A DNA stretch of 64,000 nucleotides from Azonexus sp. (GTDB taxonomy: Bacteria > Pseudomonadota > Gammaproteobacteria > Burkholderiales > Rhodocyclaceae): positions 1 through 64,000 of the forward strand of contig JAITMS010000088.1 of NCBI GenBank assembly GCA_031277255.1, written 5' to 3'. The notes under the pieces were generated by a model. That model was given only the letters and a program-made list of their open reading frames with translations. It had not been told where the DNA came from and ran no database searches. Every line of letters starts with the position of its first letter. Position 1 is the first letter of the stretch. The translations under genes were made by a program, and so were the position numbers. Shown in pieces: positions 44,670 through 52,571 of the stretch.

Positions 44670-46048
44670 ACGCCCCCGCCATCTCCATCTGTCATGTCAT
44701 CCAAGGTGAAACCATATCAGGCGCCGACCTCGAGTTCGGCCCGCCAGGCAACCGATTTACTACCCCGGCGCTGAATCTGAACGACCTGGTCTGGCCGAGA
44801 CACACACCCGGTCCGGCTTTCGATGTGCCGCTGGCTGAAATCATGGATATTCTGGTCGAAGTTGGTCAATGGATCGCTGTCGATCCCGACGGGTTGATGG
44901 CCGAGGCGCTTGACCATTCGGCCCGGATGAGCACGCTGCCGCGCGACGTGCTCGCCCGCTCCTATGCCTACTTGCCGCAAATCTTTGACCGCAAGAGCAT
45001 GGAATTTCAGGTCGAAACCGAACTGGGCGGTTCCGACGCGCTGGATGGCTGGCGCGTCATCAAAAATACGCCAAGTGGCCGTATCCATCGCATTCGCGCC
45101 TTTCCGCCCCGCTTGGTACACGTGGTCGCAGGCAACGCGCCAGGTGTTTCGGCGCAAACCGTGATGCGCGGCGCGCTCACCAAGGGCGTGCATCTGCTGA
45201 AAATCCCGTCCAACGACCTGTTTACCGCCACTGCGATTCTGCGCGCCCTGTCCGCCGTCGCGCCCAAGCATCCGCTTTCGCGATCTTTTTCCGCCGCTTA
45301 CTGGCACGGTGGCGACGACAAAGTGGAAAGCCTGCTGTTTCGCCCCCAGTTCTTCGACAAGCTGGTGGCCTGGGGCGGAGAAAGCACCATCCGCAGCGCC
45401 AAGAACTACATCGGACCGGGCTTCGAACTGGTGGCCTTCGATCCGAAAACATCAATCTCGCTGATCGGGTGCGAGGCTTTTGTCTCCGACGTTATCCTGA
45501 CCGAAGTTGCCGACCGCGCGGCAGCCGATGCCACGGTGATGAATCAGCAGGCCTGCGTCGCCAGCCGCATCCAGTTCGTCGAAGGTAGCGCCGAGCAAGT
45601 GGATCGCTATTGCGCTCTGTTGCAACAACGCCTGGGGGTCGAACGTCCCACCACGTCGGCTTGCGGCAGTCCGTTGCCATCCAGCCTGCGCGACGAGATC
45701 GACGGCCTACGCGACACGGACCCGTACTATCGGGTATGGGGCAAGTACGACGGCAGCGGTGTCGTCATCCGCTCGGAAGATCCGGTGGATTTTCATCCCG
45801 ACCACCGCGTGGTGAACGTCGTGCCGGTAGCCGACCTGGCCCAGGCCGTGCGCCATGCCAACGTTGCTACGCAGACGGTGGGCATCTATCCGGCAGAGCG
45901 CAAGACCGAACTACGCAATGCGCTGGCGGCAATGGGCGTCCAGCGCGTCGTCGAACTGGGCAAGGCCGGTTCGGTGGAAACCGGTATTCCGCATGACGGT
46001 TTTTTTCCACTGATGCGTTTCGTGCGCTGGGTTAATGACGAAGGTTGA
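44666..46048 (+). CDS. LuxC-like acyl-CoA/fatty-acid reductase
   Basis: This 460-residue LuxC-family aldehyde-dehydrogenase-fold protein has the central HVVAGNAPGVSAQTVMRGAL and KIPSNDLFTATAIL cofactor-binding blocks and the nucleophile Cys297 in MNQQACVASR. LuxC reduces an activated acyl group to aldehyde with NADPH. With the LuxE-like partner it could reduce a free acid to an aldehyde, or run in reverse as an acylating aldehyde dehydrogenase. No luxD, luxA or luxB homologue is present, so bioluminescence is not implied. It ends the plus-strand unit and faces the ABM gene at 46235. Confidence 0.85.
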   Translation: MNAPAISICHVIQGETISGADLEFGPPGNRFTTPALNLNDLVWPRHTPGPAFDVPLAEIMDILVEVGQWIAVDPDGLMAEALDHSARMSTLPRDVLARSYAYLPQIFDRKSMEFQVETELGGSDALDGWRVIKNTPSGRIHRIRAFPPRLVHVVAGNAPGVSAQTVMRGALTKGVHLLKIPSNDLFTATAILRALSAVAPKHPLSRSFSAAYWHGGDDKVESLLFRPQFFDKLVAWGGESTIRSAKNYIGPGFELVAFDPKTSISLIGCEAFVSDVILTEVADRAAADATVMNQQACVASRIQFVEGSAEQVDRYCALLQQRLGVERPTTSACGSPLPSSLRDEIDGLRDTDPYYRVWGKYDGSGVVIRSEDPVDFHPDHRVVNVVPVADLAQAVRHANVATQTVGIYPAERKTELRNALAAMGVQRVVELGKAGSVETGIPHDGFFPLMRFVRWVNDEG

Positions 46049-46107
46049 GGGAAAAGCCGTGGTGGTGAGAAATCAGTTCCGCCGAACTGGAACAAGGCAA
46101 ACTTGGG

Positions 46108-46185
46108 CGTCAGGTCGGGTGTAACTACAAACCTGACGACCTCAACCATTTCAACCACCCGGTGCGGACCCACATACCGGGTGGT
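46108..46185. terminator. Paired hairpins in a convergent intergenic region
   Basis: CGTCAGGT (46108-46115) pairs with ACCTGACG (46131-46138). The perfect inverted repeat ACCACCCGGT...ACCGGGTGGT (46154-46163, 46176-46185) follows. They lie between the LuxC-like gene and the convergent ABM gene and could end transcription from both sides, though no T tract is present. Confidence 0.5.
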
Positions 46186-46234
46186 GTGGGACGGGTATAG
46201 TCCGTTTGGGCTGTCCCCTATCCCGATCCGGTAA

Positions 46235-46543
46235 TTACTCTGGAAGATCAGCCCAGAAAGCATCTTCAATGCGGCTGAAGATACCCGGCGCGGGGTGGCT
46301 CAACTTACCCGCAAGTCCAGCCTTGATCGCTTTATTCCGGAGGTCTTCCAAGGCCTGCCCACTGGCGGCACGGGAGATTATCATACAATCACCGGAAGCC
46401 CCGCCAACGCGCCAGGTAGCCGTGACCTCAAGACCGGAGAACAGCGCTTTCACCTCGCCGATGTGCTTGGTAAGGAATTGAAGGGCCTCTGTTTCTTTGC
46501 CGGGGATAGTACGAAAAAAACGAGTAGAAATAACAGCAGACAT
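46235..46543 (-). CDS. Small ABM-fold protein (single-gene unit)
   Basis: This 102-residue protein of the antibiotic-biosynthesis-monooxygenase fold has TRFFRTIPGKETEALQFLTKHIGEVKALFSGLEVTATWRVGG followed by a helical stretch. Its function is not predictable; ABM proteins range from cofactor-free oxygenases to ligand-binding isomerases. AAGGAG precedes the ATG. It is transcribed alone, from promoter copy B, which is homologous to the one driving the DUF1302 operon. Equal control of a lone small protein and the uptake operon suggests an important, early role. Confidence 0.75.
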   Translation of the reverse strand: MSAVISTRFFRTIPGKETEALQFLTKHIGEVKALFSGLEVTATWRVGGASGDCMIISRAASGQALEDLRNKAIKAGLAGKLSHPAPGIFSRIEDAFWADLPE

Positions 46544-46567
46544 GTTGAGTCTCCTTAAAGTGGATTG

Positions 46568-46722
46568 GTTATTTTATTGAACGTCGTTCTGATTTCAGAA
46601 CGACGTTGCGATCTTTACACGGGCAAGGAGAGAATGTCAAGCACGGAAAATACACTTGCGCAAAGACGCGAAACCAAGCAATGAAGCGCAATAGCGCTGA
46701 ATTCTCTGCGGTGTGAATTCCT
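46568..46722 (-). repeat. Promoter module copy B (inverted homologue of 4783-4936)
   Basis: Read on the minus strand, the series GAGAATTCAGCG, TTGCGCTTCATTGCTTGG, CGCGTCTTTGCGC, TTGACA and the operator match copy A over about 155 bp with few differences. It lies between the ABM gene and the crotonase operon, with which it shares the intergenic space. Confidence 0.85.
46578..46640 (-). promoter_or_regulatory. Promoter and near-perfect composite operator of the ABM gene
   Basis: On the minus strand there is TTGACA (46640-46635), a 17-bp spacer and TAAAGA (46617-46612), then GTTCT-GAAATC-AGAAC-GAC-GTTCA (46601-46578). On the plus strand a perfect 28-bp palindrome spans 46580-46607, with 13-bp arms and a TT centre. 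Confidence 0.65.
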
Positions 46723-46763
46723 CGCTGTTTAACGATACCCAATCCTCTGAATCAAAGCAAAGC

Positions 46764-46805
46764 TTGACGGTCAGGCAGCATACATATAACATTGAACAAT
46801 GTTCA
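46764..46805 (+). promoter_or_regulatory. Promoter and core operator of the crotonase-SDR-thiolase-etf operon
   Basis: TTGACG (46764-46769), a 17-bp spacer, TAACAT (46787-46792), then the perfect core TGAAC-AAT-GTTCA (46793-46805) directly after the -10, as at 33690 and 63262. Confidence 0.6.
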
Positions 46806-46826
46806 TATAATGGAACTTTCAAGAAG

Positions 46827-47597
46827 ATGCTTGAGCTATCTCGCCGCGGCCCCGTCGCCGTTCTCACGTTGAACCGCCCTCCCGTCAATGCTATCAACGA
46901 CAAGATGGGTGACGCCTTCAACCGCATCCTCGATCAACTGGAAGCAATAGATGACTGGACGTTGCTTCATATTCGTGGTCAGGGCAAGGTGTTTGCCGCT
47001 GGCGCCGACCTTGACCTGATCCGATCCTGGAAGGATGCGCCCAAACCAGGGCGTGCGCTGGCCGGTTACATTGACCGGCTACAGCGCGTCTACCGCCGTA
47101 TTGAGTTGCTGCCACAAGTCACTTTCTGCGAAATCGGCGGTGCGGCTTTGGGTGGCGGCTTCGAGTTGGCGTTATCCTGCGATTTGCGGATGGCAGCCAG
47201 CGAAGTCAAGGTCGGCTTGCCTGAAACGGGCATTGGTCTGATTCCGGGGCTTGGTGGCACACAGCGCCTGACTCGCCTGTGTGGGCGCGGCATTGCGGCG
47301 CGCCTCATCCTGACTGCCGAACCGGTCGACGGGGCGACTGCCGAACGCCTGGGTCTCGTGCAATGGTCTTGTGCCCGCGCCGAGCTGGAAGAACGGGCGC
47401 GTGTCGTTACGGATCGCATCGCCAGCCTGCCAACCGAGGCCTTGCGTGTTGCCAAGCAGTGCATCGCGGCGGCGGCCGATGATCGCGGCCAAGGCTATAC
47501 CCTGGAGCGTGAACTCGGCGGCGAACTGCTGACCACGCCGCGCACCCAGCAATTGATCTCGGCCTTTCTCGACAAGAGCAAGGCCGCAAAGTCTTGA
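46827..47597 (+). CDS. Enoyl-CoA hydratase with the classical catalytic Glu pair
   Basis: This 256-residue crotonase has GQGKVFAAGADLDLI, GGGFELALSCDLR and VGLPETGIGLIPGLGGTQRLTRL. Both Glu residues of classical enoyl-CoA hydratase are in place (GFE and PET), unlike the other crotonases in this window, so it should hydrate trans-2-enoyl-CoA to the (3S)-hydroxy form. The ATG at 46827 is chosen because homology begins at MLELSRRGPVAVLTLNRP; an in-frame ATG at 46713 lies inside promoter module copy B and would precede the operator. No strong Shine-Dalgarno is visible. It is the first gene of an eight-gene operon. Confidence 0.9.
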   Translation: MLELSRRGPVAVLTLNRPPVNAINDKMGDAFNRILDQLEAIDDWTLLHIRGQGKVFAAGADLDLIRSWKDAPKPGRALAGYIDRLQRVYRRIELLPQVTFCEIGGAALGGGFELALSCDLRMAASEVKVGLPETGIGLIPGLGGTQRLTRLCGRGIAARLILTAEPVDGATAERLGLVQWSCARAELEERARVVTDRIASLPTEALRVAKQCIAAAADDRGQGYTLERELGGELLTTPRTQQLISAFLDKSKAAKS

Positions 47598-47618
47598 TTT
47601 GACAACAAGGAGAAACAA

Positions 47619-48413
47619 ATGTCTGAGCAACATGAAATGGGCTGGCGTGCCGCTACCGATCTGGCTGGCAAGACGGTCGTCGTGACGGGCTGCGCCTCCG
47701 GGATTGGCCGTGCCACCGCAATCCAGTTCGCCAATGCGGGCGCCATCGTGTACGGTGGTGATGTTAACGAAACCGGCGGCAAGGAGGCGATCGCGGAAAT
47801 CACAGCGGCGGGCGGCAAGGCGGAATTCATGCCGCTGGATCTCGCCAATCGCCAATCGATTGACAATTTTGTTGATCTTGTTAAGCAAAAAACTGGCAAC
47901 GCGGTTGACATTATCGCCAGTGTCGCCGGTTGGGAGCGTGTTGGCCCCTTCCTCGAAAATACGCCCGATTTCTGGGACAAGGTCATCGCCATCAACTACC
48001 TTGGCCCGGTACGGATGATTCACCGTTTCCTCCCGGCCATGATCGAACGCGGTCAGGGCGGCAAAATCGTTACCGTGGCCTCGGATGCGGGGCGAGTCGG
48101 CAGCTTGGGTGAAAGCTTCTATTCGGGCAGCAAGGGCGCCATCATCGCCTTCACTAAATCCCTGGCTCGCGAAATGGCGCGCAATGGCATCAACTGCAAC
48201 TGCGTCGCCCCCGGTCTGACGGATACGCCGCTGTTCCACGACGGCATCCAGAATCCGAAATTGAAAGAGGCGCTTCTCAAAGCGGTTCCACTACGTCGCT
48301 TGGCCAAACCCATCGAGCCGGCCAATACCATCGTCTACCTTGCCACGCCTGCGGCGGACTTCATTACCGGCCAAGTCATCTCTGTCAGTGGCGGGCTGAC
48401 GATGCATGGATGA
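47619..48413 (+). CDS. BadH-like 3-hydroxyacyl-CoA dehydrogenase (SDR)
   Basis: This 264-residue SDR has TGCASGIG, SVAGWERVGPF in place of NNAG and SDAGRVGSLGESFYSGSKGA with the Ser-Tyr-Lys set. The SDAGRVGS-x-GE segment resembles BadH, the 2-hydroxycyclohexanecarboxyl-CoA dehydrogenase of Rhodopseudomonas. That link is from recalled motifs and would fit a cyclic acyl-CoA substrate. AAGGAGA precedes the ATG. It follows the classical enoyl-CoA hydratase by 21 bases, so the two would carry out consecutive steps. Its end overlaps the DUF35 start by eight bases. Confidence 0.85.
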   Translation: MSEQHEMGWRAATDLAGKTVVVTGCASGIGRATAIQFANAGAIVYGGDVNETGGKEAIAEITAAGGKAEFMPLDLANRQSIDNFVDLVKQKTGNAVDIIASVAGWERVGPFLENTPDFWDKVIAINYLGPVRMIHRFLPAMIERGQGGKIVTVASDAGRVGSLGESFYSGSKGAIIAFTKSLAREMARNGINCNCVAPGLTDTPLFHDGIQNPKLKEALLKAVPLRRLAKPIEPANTIVYLATPAADFITGQVISVSGGLTMHG

Positions 48414-48786
48414 TTGCATCATGGCCGATATGAGACCTGAGCAGGAATTTTTCGAGTTTCTCGAAGCAGGCCGTTTCATGATCCAGCGCTGCCGCGACAG
48501 TGGTCATCACATTTTCTATCCGCGCGTTGCGGAGCCGATGTCTGGATCAAGCAATCTCGAATGGGTGGAAGCCTCTGGCGAAGGCGTCGTTTATTCGGTG
48601 ACTCATATCAGCCAAAAGCCGCCGACACCCAGTTACAACGTGGCCTTGATTGATCTTGCCGAGGGGCCGCGCATGATGAGTCGCGTCGATGGGATTGCTG
48701 CTGAAGAAGTCAAGATTGGTATGCGTGTCAAAGCCAGGGTCGTGCGCGAAAACGACAAAGCCGTCGTTGTATTCGAGCCAGCCTGA
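48406..48786 (+). CDS. DUF35 OB-fold protein without a complete zinc ribbon
   Basis: This 126-residue DUF35 protein has the FFEFLEAGRFMIQRCRDSG helix and the following OB-fold with YSVTHISQ and ALIDLAEGPRMMSRVDG. The ribbon Cys residues are mostly lost: only CRDSGHHIFYPR remains where a C-x-x-C pair is normal, so it probably does not bind zinc in the usual way. It sits directly upstream of a thiolase-like gene that also lacks the nucleophilic Cys, and the two are likely one complex. An alternative start at 48421 would remove the overlap with the SDR gene. Confidence 0.75.
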   Translation: MDDCIMADMRPEQEFFEFLEAGRFMIQRCRDSGHHIFYPRVAEPMSGSSNLEWVEASGEGVVYSVTHISQKPPTPSYNVALIDLAEGPRMMSRVDGIAAEEVKIGMRVKARVVRENDKAVVVFEPA

Positions 48787-48806
48787 CGGGCAGTGAAGGG
48801 AACGCC

Positions 48807-49961
48807 ATGAAAGACTCTTTCCCCCGCGGGCAGGTCGCCGTTGTCGGCGCTGCCACTTACGGTATGGGCGAAGCGCCCGGTTTTCAGAATGTGGAACTGG
48901 CTGCCAGCGCCAGCGTTCGGGCGCTGGCTCAAGCTGGTCTGCAACCCAAGGATGTCGATGGCCTGTTTATCGTGACAATGGACGACACGCTGGTCGGCCT
49001 GACTTTTGCCGAGTATCTCGGTATCCAGCCTCGCTTTACCGATAATTGCCGCACCGGCGGTTCATCCTTCCAGATTCAGGCGACGATTGCCGCTCTAGCG
49101 CTGGCTGCCGGGCAATGCGACGTGGTGCTGATCGCTTATGGCAGCAATCAGAGAACGACCAGCGGCAAGCTCGTGCAATCTGGTCGCGCCTCCCCTTGGG
49201 AAGCTCCCTACCGACCGATGAACCCGATCACTTCCTATGCCTTGGCGGCGGCGCGTCACATGCACCAGTACGGCACGACCAAGGAACAGCTTGGCGAAGT
49301 GGCCATCGCAGCGCGCCAATGGGCGCAAAAGAATCCCGATGCCTTTATGCGCGAAGAACTGACGATGGAAGGCTATCTTTCTGCGCGCACGATATCGTCA
49401 CCTTTGGGCGTGCGTGACTGCTGCCTGGTCACGGACGGCGCGGCCGCAGTCGTCATGGTGCGCGCCGACCACGCCAGGGATCTGGTGAAAAAACCGGTCT
49501 ATCTGCTGGGCGCGGCGGCGGAAACGACCCACCGCGAAATTGCCAACATGCCGGATCTCACGCTCACTGGCACGGCGCGCGCCGCCAAGCGCGCTTTCGC
49601 CCAAGCCGGGGTGAAGCCAGGTGACATCGACGTTGTCGAGCTGTATGACGCCTTTACCATTAACACCATTCTCTTTCTTGAAGACATGGGCTTTTGTCCG
49701 AAAGGCGAGGGCGGTCGTTTCGTTTCCGGCGGACGCATTGCCCCAGGCGGCGAGCTGCCAGTCAATACCAACGGTGGCGGCCTGTCTTGCGTTCATCCGG
49801 GCATGTACGGTCTATTTACCATCGTCGAGGCAACGCGGCAATTGCAAGGCATTTGCGGCGAACGCCAGGTGCCGGACGCCAAACTGGCGGTTGCGCAGGG
49901 TAACGGCGGCGTGTTGTCGAGTGAAGCCGTACTCGTACTGGGTACTGAAGAGACGCTGTGA
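48807..49961 (+). CDS. Thiolase-like protein without nucleophilic Cys (Ltp2-type aldolase candidate)
   Basis: This 384-residue thiolase-fold protein has the nucleophile region NCRTGGSSFQIQA, in which spacing to the following helix places Ser rather than Cys at the catalytic position; a nearby Cys is four residues away. The later motif reads ELYDAFTINT, with Tyr replacing the thiolase His, and the last block is NTNGGGLSCVHPGMYG. These changes match those of the copy at 26771 and of steroid side-chain aldolase Ltp2. The upstream DUF35 gene is 20 bases away. A retro-aldol cleavage of a tertiary or branched 3-hydroxyacyl-CoA would fit; this is inference. Confidence 0.72.
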   Translation: MKDSFPRGQVAVVGAATYGMGEAPGFQNVELAASASVRALAQAGLQPKDVDGLFIVTMDDTLVGLTFAEYLGIQPRFTDNCRTGGSSFQIQATIAALALAAGQCDVVLIAYGSNQRTTSGKLVQSGRASPWEAPYRPMNPITSYALAAARHMHQYGTTKEQLGEVAIAARQWAQKNPDAFMREELTMEGYLSARTISSPLGVRDCCLVTDGAAAVVMVRADHARDLVKKPVYLLGAAAETTHREIANMPDLTLTGTARAAKRAFAQAGVKPGDIDVVELYDAFTINTILFLEDMGFCPKGEGGRFVSGGRIAPGGELPVNTNGGGLSCVHPGMYGLFTIVEATRQLQGICGERQVPDAKLAVAQGNGGVLSSEAVLVLGTEETL

Positions 49962-49972
49962 GGAAAGCGGGA

Positions 49973-50845
49973 ATGATTGATTATCAAGCAGTCAAGAACT
50001 GGAATTTCGGCGACATTGTCCACACCTACACCCAGCGCGACACCATGCTGTATGCCTTGGGCATTGGCATGGGAAACAATCCGCTGGATGCGGGTGAATT
50101 GCGCTACGTTTATGAAAAGAATCTTGCCGCCGTGCCAACTATGGTCGCTGTCCTTGGCACCCCGGGATTCTGGTGGCGCGATCCCAAGACAGGCGCCGAC
50201 TGGGTCAAACTGGTCCATGGCGAGCAGCGTATCCGCCTCTGCAAACCCTTGCCGACCGAAGGTACCGTGGTGGCAAAGAATCAGGTACTTTCGCTGACCG
50301 ACAAAGGGGAGGGCAAAGGCGCGATTGCGGTGATTCGCAGGCAGATTTTCAATGTCCCTGATCGTGAGTTGCTGGCCGAAAGCACTCAAGTGACTTTTCT
50401 GCGTGGCGATGGTGGCTTCAGTGGGCAGTCCGGCGTCAGCGATCCCGGCCCGGAGGCGTTGCCGTCCGTGCCTGAGCGAAACCCTGATATTGAAGTCGAC
50501 TTGCCGATTCTTGAGCAGGCGGCGTTGATCTACCGCCTCTCCGGTGATTACAACGTTCTGCACGCCGATCCAGAGGTTGCCAAGGCGGCTGGTTTTCATC
50601 GCCCGATCCTGCACGGGTTGTGTACTTTCGGCATGGCGGCACATGCCGTCTTGCGCGAATGTTGCGGCTACGACGCCGCACGACTGCGGAGCTTTTCAGT
50701 TCGTTTCACTACGCCTGTCTATCCGGGTGAAACTGTCCGTTTTCATATCTGGAAAGAAGGAAACAGCATATTACGACTGCGAGCACGCGTCGAAGCGCGC
50801 GACGTAGTCGTCTTGAACAACGGGCTTATTGAGCTCGCGGCATGA
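49973..50845 (+). CDS. MaoC-family enoyl-CoA hydratase 2, copy 2
   Basis: This 290-residue double-hotdog hydratase is paralogous to 19323-20189, with the same YTQRDTMLYALGIGMG start and the motif GDYNVLHADPEVAKAAGFHRPILHGLCTFG containing the catalytic Asp/His pair. It should hydrate a 2-enoyl-CoA to the (3R)-hydroxy product or supply the hydroxyl for the aldolase-like protein encoded just before it. An ATG at 49973 with AGGAAAG upstream was chosen over a GTG at 49958 that overlaps the preceding stop. It sits between the thiolase-like gene and etfB. Confidence 0.9.
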   Translation: MIDYQAVKNWNFGDIVHTYTQRDTMLYALGIGMGNNPLDAGELRYVYEKNLAAVPTMVAVLGTPGFWWRDPKTGADWVKLVHGEQRIRLCKPLPTEGTVVAKNQVLSLTDKGEGKGAIAVIRRQIFNVPDRELLAESTQVTFLRGDGGFSGQSGVSDPGPEALPSVPERNPDIEVDLPILEQAALIYRLSGDYNVLHADPEVAKAAGFHRPILHGLCTFGMAAHAVLRECCGYDAARLRSFSVRFTTPVYPGETVRFHIWKEGNSILRLRARVEARDVVVLNNGLIELAA

Positions 50846-50862
50846 TTTGAAAGGTTACAAGC

Positions 50863-51612
50863 ATGAAAATATTGGTTCCCATCAAACGGGTGGTCGATTA
50901 CAACGTGAAGGTACGGGTCAAGTCTGATGGCTCCGGTATCGATCTCAACGCTGTCAAGATGGCGATGAATCCGTTTGACGAAATAGCTGTCGAGGAAGCC
51001 GTCCGTCTGAAGGAAGCTGGCAAGGCTTCTGAAGTCGTGGTCATTTCGATTGGCGAGGCGGCATGTCAGGATGTCCTGCGTACCGCCTTGGCGCTCGGCG
51101 CGGATCGTGGCGTATTGCTGGAAATTAGCGCCGATTTGCAATCCTTGCATATTGCCAAGCTGCTCAAGGTTTTTGTGGCACAGGAAGCCCCGCAACTGGT
51201 TATCCTCGGCAAACAGGCAATTGATGACGACGCCGGTCAGACGGGTCAGATGCTTGCCGCATTACTCAACTGGGGGCAGGCCACCTACGCCTCGAAACTG
51301 GAAATTGCCGATGGTCGTGCGGTGGTAACGCGAGAAATCGACGGCGGCCTGGAAACGGTAAGTCTGGCTTTGCCCGCCGTGATAACGACGGATCTTCGTC
51401 TCAATACGCCACGCTATGCGACGCTGCCCAACATCATGAAGGCGAAGAAAAAGCCGCTGAGTGTTATCCCGGCTGCCGATTTGAATGTCGATCTGGCGCC
51501 ACGGGTAAAAATACTCAAAGTAAGCGAGCCTCCCCAGCGCAAGGCTGGCATTACCGTTCCCGATATTGCCGCGCTACTCGATAAACTCCGCAACGAAGCC
51601 AAGGTAATCTGA
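50863..51612 (+). CDS. etfB: Electron transfer flavoprotein, beta subunit
   Basis: This 249-residue EtfB begins [20 protein letters not shown], followed by [17 protein letters not shown] and the [18 protein letters not shown]-binding loop. With EtfA it accepts electrons from the acyl-CoA dehydrogenases encoded here and passes them to ETF:quinone oxidoreductase. It is co-directional with etfA and one base apart. Placing etfBA inside the cluster suggests a dedicated electron carrier for its five acyl-CoA dehydrogenase genes. Confidence 0.95.
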   Translation: MKILVPIKRVVDYNVKVRVKSDGSGIDLNAVKMAMNPFDEIAVEEAVRLKEAGKASEVVVISIGEAACQDVLRTALALGADRGVLLEISADLQSLHIAKLLKVFVAQEAPQLVILGKQAIDDDAGQTGQMLAALLNWGQATYASKLEIADGRAVVTREIDGGLETVSLALPAVITTDLRLNTPRYATLPNIMKAKKKPLSVIPAADLNVDLAPRVKILKVSEPPQRKAGITVPDIAALLDKLRNEAKVI

Positions 51613-51613
51613 A

Positions 51614-52546
51614 ATGTCCGTACTCGTACTCGCTGAACACGATAACGCCCAACTGAAGGGCGCAACACTCAATGCCATTACTGCTGCGACACGGCTGGGC
51701 GGTGAGGTTCATCTGCTGGTAGCCGGTAATGGCTGCGGTGGCGTCGCCGAGCAGGCAGCCAAGGTTGTTGGCGTCAACAGGGTTTTGCATACCGATGCCG
51801 CTCAGTACGCGCACGCCGCGCCTGAGAACCTTGCTGCGCTGATCGTTGCGCTGGCCGAAGGCTATTCGCACATCGTGGCGGCAGCGACAGCCGTTGGCAA
51901 GAGCGCCTTGCCGCGAGTTGCCGCACTGCTTGACGTAGCGCAGCAATCCGACGTTCTGGCCGTGCAGTCGGCTGATACTTTTATCCGCCCGATCTACGCT
52001 GGCGCCGGGTTGGCGACTGTTCAATCACTTGACCGCATCAAGATTATGACTATTCGTACCACCGGTTTCGACGCTGCGGCGAAAGAAGGTGGAAATGCCG
52101 ACATACAGTCAATCCCGGCGGTTGCCGAAACCGGACTATCACAATTTATCGGTCAGGAGCTGACCCAGTCAAGCCGTCCCGACCTAACTGCGGCGCGTAT
52201 CGTTGTTTCCGGCGGTCGCGGTATGGGTAGCGCCGAGAATTTCAACATTCTCGAAAAACTGGCTGACAAGCTCAATGCGGCTGTTGGCGCCTCACGCGCT
52301 GCCGTGGATGCTGGCTATATGCCCAACGACTATCAGGTTGGGCAGACCGGCAAAATCGTCGCACCCGAACTGTATATTGCCGTTGGGATTTCAGGGGCTA
52401 TTCAGCATCTGGCAGGCATGAAGGACAGCAAGGTCATCGTGGCTATCAACAAGGACCCGGAAGCGCCAATCTTCCAGGTTGCCGATTACGGACTGGTCGC
52501 TGATCTTTTTCAAGCCGTTCCGGAAGTCACGGCCGTGCTGGGCTGA
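51614..52546 (+). CDS. etfA: Electron transfer flavoprotein, alpha subunit
   Basis: This 310-residue EtfA has [21 protein letters not shown] at the start. The C-terminal FAD domain signature is complete: [51 protein letters not shown] and [17 protein letters not shown]. It binds FAD and pairs with EtfB. It follows etfB by one base and precedes the CitE-like gene by 25 bases. Nothing about it is unusual. Confidence 0.95.
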   Translation: MSVLVLAEHDNAQLKGATLNAITAATRLGGEVHLLVAGNGCGGVAEQAAKVVGVNRVLHTDAAQYAHAAPENLAALIVALAEGYSHIVAAATAVGKSALPRVAALLDVAQQSDVLAVQSADTFIRPIYAGAGLATVQSLDRIKIMTIRTTGFDAAAKEGGNADIQSIPAVAETGLSQFIGQELTQSSRPDLTAARIVVSGGRGMGSAENFNILEKLADKLNAAVGASRAAVDAGYMPNDYQVGQTGKIVAPELYIAVGISGAIQHLAGMKDSKVIVAINKDPEAPIFQVADYGLVADLFQAVPEVTAVLG

Positions 52547-52571
52547 GACGAGATAATCTGTGGGACAACCC

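Noticed and set aside
43311..46048. Bioluminescence (lux) operon.
   Set aside because: Only LuxE- and LuxC-like genes are present; luciferase subunits and the acyl transferase are missing.
46713..46826. Longer N-terminus of the crotonase, starting at 46713.
   Set aside because: It would begin inside promoter module copy B and include the operator and -10; homology starts at 46827.
47172..48239. Minus-strand open frame of 355 codons opposite the crotonase and SDR at 46.8-48.4 kb.
   Set aside because: It is a mirror of two conserved genes, with no motif and no Shine-Dalgarno.
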